A stretch of 8,506 nt of DNA from DASSHC01 sp035693105. Its GTDB lineage: Bacteria > Chloroflexota > Chloroflexia > Thermomicrobiales > Thermomicrobiaceae. The notes beneath the pieces are model-generated. The model did no database searches, was not told the DNA's origin, and saw only the letters and a list, made by a program, of their open reading frames with translations. The position numbers and the translations under genes are program-made. Below, one piece after another: positions 5,652 through 8,506 of the stretch (the stretch's first letter is position 1; every line of letters begins with the position of its first letter). Location of the stretch: contig DASSHC010000440.1 of the NCBI GenBank assembly GCA_035693105.1, positions 1-8,506 on the forward strand. The letters run 5' to 3'.

Positions 5652-7445
5652 ATGAGTCGGCTCGACGATCTGATCAGCCAGCGCCGGCTGCATCGCCGGC
5701 ACCTGCTCCAACTCATGGGGATGAGCGGCGCGGGGCTGCTGGCCGCCTGCGCCTCGAAGAGCTCCACCGGCAGCAATGCCACCAGCACCACCAGCTCGGG
5801 TGGCGCGGCCACCACGGCGCCCACCACCGCCAGCGGTTCCGGCGGCGCCACGGCCGCGGCCAGCGCCGCCACTGGGGCGAGCCCGGCGGCCACCAGCGCC
5901 GCCGCGGCCACGAGCGCCCCGACTACGAGCGCCGCCAGCAAGAAGAAGGGCGGCACGCTGACGGTCGGGCTCGACCAGGAGCCCCCGACCATGGACCCGC
6001 ACGCCTCGCCCTCGGCGATCACCTACTACATTACCGGCTCGACCGCCGAGAGCCTGCTCTACCTCGACGACAAGCGCCAGCTTCAGCCCTGGCTGGCCTC
6101 CAAGTACGAGGTGGCCACCGACGCCAAGACCTTCACCTACCACCTGGTGACCGATGCCACCTTCCAGGACGGCGCGCCCTTCAACAGCCAGGCGGTCAAG
6201 TACAGCTTCGACCGCATCGTCGATCCCAATTTCAAGGCGGGCGGCGCGCTCGGCTCGCTCAGCGGCTACACCGGCACCGATACCCCCGACGACAACACCG
6301 CCGTGGTCAAGTTCAAGGACTCCTTCGTGCCCTTCCTGACCTACTCGGCGGGCGGCACGCTGGCCTTCGTCTCGCCCAAGACCACCCCGACCCAGGGCGA
6401 TGCCGTCAACCACACGCCGGTCACCAGCGGCCCCTACAAGATCACCGAGTACGTCGCCAAGGACCACTGCACGATCGAACGCTGGGACGACTACAAGCGC
6501 AAGCTTCCCTGGGCCAGCCAGCCGGGGCCGGGCTACCTCGACAAGGTCGTCTGGAAGTTCATCCCCGAGGCCGGCACGCGCACGACCACGGTGCAGTCGG
6601 GGGAGACCCAGGCCGCCACGGTGATCGCGTCGCAGGACCTGCCGACCTTCGAGAACAACAAGGACTACATCGTCACCAAGCCGGCCTGGGTCGGTACGCC
6701 GGAGATCTGGCTGCTGACCGTCGATCACCCGCCCACCGACGACGTCAAGGTGCGCCAGGCGATCAACTACGCGGTCAACAAGCAGGCCCTCGTCGACACG
6801 GTCTACCGGGGCACCGCGACGCCAGCCATCGGCATCCTGGCCAAGTCGATGCTCGACGACCCCTCGCTGCAGAACTACCCTTTCGACCAGGCCAAGGCCA
6901 AGCAACTGCTCGACGACGCCGGCTGGACGGCCGGCTCCGGCGGCATGCGCGAGAAGAACGGCCAGAAGCTGACGATCGTGATCAACGCCATCGACTACGG
7001 CGGCGGGCCGGCGACCGAGGTGCCGCTGATCCAGGGGCAACTGCGCGACGTCGGCATCGACGCCCAGATCAAGGCTCAGGCGCGCCCGCCCTGGTATGAC
7101 GACAATTACAAGGGCGCGACCAACGGCCCGATCATGTTCCTGCGCTCCGGCGACTGGGATGGGCTCTACGCCCTCTTCCATTCCTCCAATATCGGTGGCA
7201 ACTTCAACTGGTCGCGGGTCAAGGACCCGGACGTGGACGCGGCGCTGGTCAAGGGGCGCCAGGAGAGCGACCCGGCTAAGCGCAAGCAGCTCTACATCGA
7301 CCTGTGCAAGAAGCTGCTGAACGACATGGCGGCCGCCGTGCCGCTCTTCGATCAGCTGTCGGTCTGGGTCATTCGCGCCAACTACCCGGGCATGCTCTTC
7401 AACGGCTACACCTACCCGATCATCACCGAGATGTCGACGAGCTGA
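5652..7445 (+). CDS. Family 5 extracellular solute-binding lipoprotein of a peptide/opine-type ABC importer
   Basis: A 597-residue lipoprotein that captures the substrate outside the membrane and delivers it to the permeases encoded next. The N-terminus has two Arg pairs (R11-R12, R15-R16), and RRHLLQLMG resembles a Tat motif. A hydrophobic stretch and the lipobox LAAC follow, with Cys33 as the likely lipidated residue. Residues 34-97 are a low-complexity Ser/Thr/Ala/Gly linker. The SBP_bac_5 domain starts at KKKGGTLTVGLDQEPPTMDP (97-116). It continues with AESLLYLD, WLASKYEV and FQDGAPFNSQAVKYSFDRI and later VRQAINYAVNKQALV, all hallmarks of the DppA/OppA/NikA family. ATG codons occur in frame at 5649 and 5652; 5652 is preferred because GGAGG at 5643-5647 lies 4 bases upstream of it but only 1 base upstream of 5649. 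The ligand (peptide, opine, nickel chelate or sugar acid) cannot be told from sequence; the neighbouring deacylase favours an acylated amino acid or small peptide. Confidence 0.9.
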   Translation: MSRLDDLISQRRLHRRHLLQLMGMSGAGLLAACASKSSTGSNATSTTSSGGAATTAPTTASGSGGATAAASAATGASPAATSAAAATSAPTTSAASKKKGGTLTVGLDQEPPTMDPHASPSAITYYITGSTAESLLYLDDKRQLQPWLASKYEVATDAKTFTYHLVTDATFQDGAPFNSQAVKYSFDRIVDPNFKAGGALGSLSGYTGTDTPDDNTAVVKFKDSFVPFLTYSAGGTLAFVSPKTTPTQGDAVNHTPVTSGPYKITEYVAKDHCTIERWDDYKRKLPWASQPGPGYLDKVVWKFIPEAGTRTTTVQSGETQAATVIASQDLPTFENNKDYIVTKPAWVGTPEIWLLTVDHPPTDDVKVRQAINYAVNKQALVDTVYRGTATPAIGILAKSMLDDPSLQNYPFDQAKAKQLLDDAGWTAGSGGMREKNGQKLTIVINAIDYGGGPATEVPLIQGQLRDVGIDAQIKAQARPPWYDDNYKGATNGPIMFLRSGDWDGLYALFHSSNIGGNFNWSRVKDPDVDAALVKGRQESDPAKRKQLYIDLCKKLLNDMAAAVPLFDQLSVWVIRANYPGMLFNGYTYPIITEMSTS

Positions 7446-7473
7446 CCGGGGTAGAGGGGACTGGTTCCGCGCG

Positions 7474-8397
7474 ATGTACGCCTATCTCGCCCGCCGCGTG
7501 CTGGCGACCATTCCGGTGCTCTTCGGCGTCTCGGTGCTCGTCTTCTCGATGCTGCACCTGGTGCCGGGCGACCCGGTCAAGATGATGCTCAGCGAATTCC
7601 AGACCAATCCGCAGCAGGAGGCGCTGCTGCGCTCGCAGCTGCACTTCGACGAGCCGCTGCCGCAGCAGTTCTGGCGCTTCCTCTCGGGCGCGGTGCAGGG
7701 GAACCTCGGCTACTCGATCCGCGACAAGCGGCCGGTCTCCACCGAGATCCTGGAGGTCCTCCCCTCGACCATCCAGCTGGCGGTGGCCGGCCTGCTGGTC
7801 GCGCTCTTGCTCGGCATCACGCTCGGCGTGCTGGCGGCGGTCAAGCAGTATTCCTGGCTGGACGCCAGCTCGATGCTGGTGGCGCTAATCGGCGTCTCGA
7901 TGCCGAGCTTCTGGCTCGGGCTGCTGTTCATCTTTGCCTTCTCGCTGCGCCTGCCGATCTTCCCGGCCACGGGGGGTGGTGGCCTGCGGCACCTGGTGCT
8001 GCCGGCCGTGACCCTGGGGCTGGGCGCCTCGGCCATCATCGCGCGCCTGACGCGCTCCAGCATGCTGGAGGTGCTGCGGCGCGAGTACATCACCACGGCC
8101 CGCGCCAAGGGGCTGCGCGAGTACCGCGTCATCCTGCGCCACGGGCTGAAGAACGCCCTGATTCCGGTGGTGACGATCTTCGGCTTGCAGTTCGGCCAAC
8201 TGCTGGCCGGCACCGTCGTCATCGAGACCGTCTTCGCCCGCCCGGGCATCGGGCGGCTGGCGGTCGACGCGATCCTGGCCAAGGACATCCCGGTGGTGCA
8301 GGGGATCGTGCTGGTGGTGGCCGTCTTCTATGTCACGGTCAACCTGATCGTCGACCTGATCTACGCGCTGCTCGACCCGCGCATCCGCTACAGCTAG
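7474..8397 (+). CDS. DppB-type ABC transporter permease
   Basis: A 307-residue inner-membrane permease forming one half of the translocation channel. It opens with the typical MYAYLARRVLATIPVLFGVS and has about six membrane segments, near 9-29, 100-123, 134-157, 173-190, 230-251 and 276-300. Between the first two lies the long extracytoplasmic loop with HLVPGDP (28-34) and GNLGYSI (76-82), both characteristic of the DppB/OppB subfamily. The ATPase-coupling EAA-like loop reads ITTARAKGLREYRVILRHGL (206-225). VFARPGIGRL (253-262) and the ending LLDPRIRYS are also typical. Its length is normal for the family. The ribosome-binding site is weak and distant (GAGGGGA, 7454-7460, 13 bases before the ATG), so translation may be partly coupled to the solute-binding protein gene, which stops 28 bases upstream. 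Confidence 0.92.
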   Translation: MYAYLARRVLATIPVLFGVSVLVFSMLHLVPGDPVKMMLSEFQTNPQQEALLRSQLHFDEPLPQQFWRFLSGAVQGNLGYSIRDKRPVSTEILEVLPSTIQLAVAGLLVALLLGITLGVLAAVKQYSWLDASSMLVALIGVSMPSFWLGLLFIFAFSLRLPIFPATGGGGLRHLVLPAVTLGLGASAIIARLTRSSMLEVLRREYITTARAKGLREYRVILRHGLKNALIPVVTIFGLQFGQLLAGTVVIETVFARPGIGRLAVDAILAKDIPVVQGIVLVVAVFYVTVNLIVDLIYALLDPRIRYS

Positions 8398-8417
8398 GGT
8401 GAGGTTGCGAGGCGACG

Positions 8418-8506
8418 ATGGCTGTCACCGATGTTGTCCACAAGTCCGACGCGCTGGAGCGATTCCGGCCGCGCTCGCGCTTCGGCGACTTCTTCCGCCG
8501 CCTGCG
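8418..8506 (+). CDS. Probable DppC-type ABC transporter permease, N-terminal fragment
   Basis: Twenty-nine codons are visible before the window ends, starting at ATG 8418 with GAGG at 8409-8412 five bases upstream. The peptide is a charged cytoplasmic lead rich in Arg and Phe (ERFRPRSRFGDFFRRLR), the kind that precedes the first membrane segment of DppC/OppC permeases. It lies 20 bases after the DppB-type gene in the order solute-binding protein, DppB, DppC that is standard for this transporter class. The assignment depends mainly on context; no membrane segment is reached yet. Confidence 0.7.
   Translation, partial: MAVTDVVHKSDALERFRPRSRFGDFFRRL

Noticed and set aside
5403..7181. A 592-codon open frame on the minus strand opposite the solute-binding protein gene.
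   Set aside because: It is compositionally a shadow of the GC-rich solute-binding protein gene and shows no domain signatures, whereas the plus strand encodes a clear SBP_bac_5 protein.

Overview
This is a GC-rich bacterial window from the accessory metabolism of what is probably a Chloroflexota (Thermomicrobia-like) bacterium. That placement is an inference. It rests on the high GC content, a leaderless-type promoter at the left edge, intergenic palindromes of a style common in that phylum, and Tat-like lipoprotein solute-binding architecture. No rRNA or marker gene is present to confirm it.

Layout: at the left edge, the first 13 codons of a VOC-family (glyoxalase-like) gene read leftward off the window from a probable leaderless promoter. 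Between that gene and the first rightward gene (about 42-603) lies a decayed, internally deleted IS5-type transposase on the minus strand. All remaining genes read rightward: a COG3964-type amidohydrolase (604-1824), an imidazolonepropionase/prolidase-like amidohydrolase (1967-3253), a ketopantoate-reductase-family oxidoreductase (3384-4427), an AstE/aspartoacylase-type zinc deacylase (4591-5583), a family 5 solute-binding lipoprotein (5652-7445), a DppB-type permease (7474-8397) and the start of what is probably its DppC-type partner (8418 onward). The two spacers flanking the second amidohydrolase carry related REP-like palindromic repeats.

The genes fit one scavenging pathway. A peptide/opine-type ABC importer would bring in an amide- or acyl-linked substrate. 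Three different metal-dependent hydrolases would cleave amide, ester or peptide bonds, and an NAD(P)-dependent reductase would act on a 2-keto/2-hydroxy or opine-like intermediate. The substrate cannot be read from the sequence. The strongest promoter (TTGACA-17-TAGGAT at 4433-4461) starts 5 bases after the reductase stop and should drive the deacylase and transporter genes as a separate unit.

The most unusual element is in the leader after that promoter. A 36-nt sequence (4472-4507) has the form of a single type I CRISPR repeat: GTCGC start, central stem-loop, ATTGAAAC end. It begins about 4 nt after the predicted transcription start, overlaps an inverted repeat at the -10, and is followed by a perfect 14-bp palindrome. 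There is no second repeat and there are no cas genes in the window, so it is either a remnant, a chance resemblance, or a CRISPR-like or operator element in a regulatory leader.
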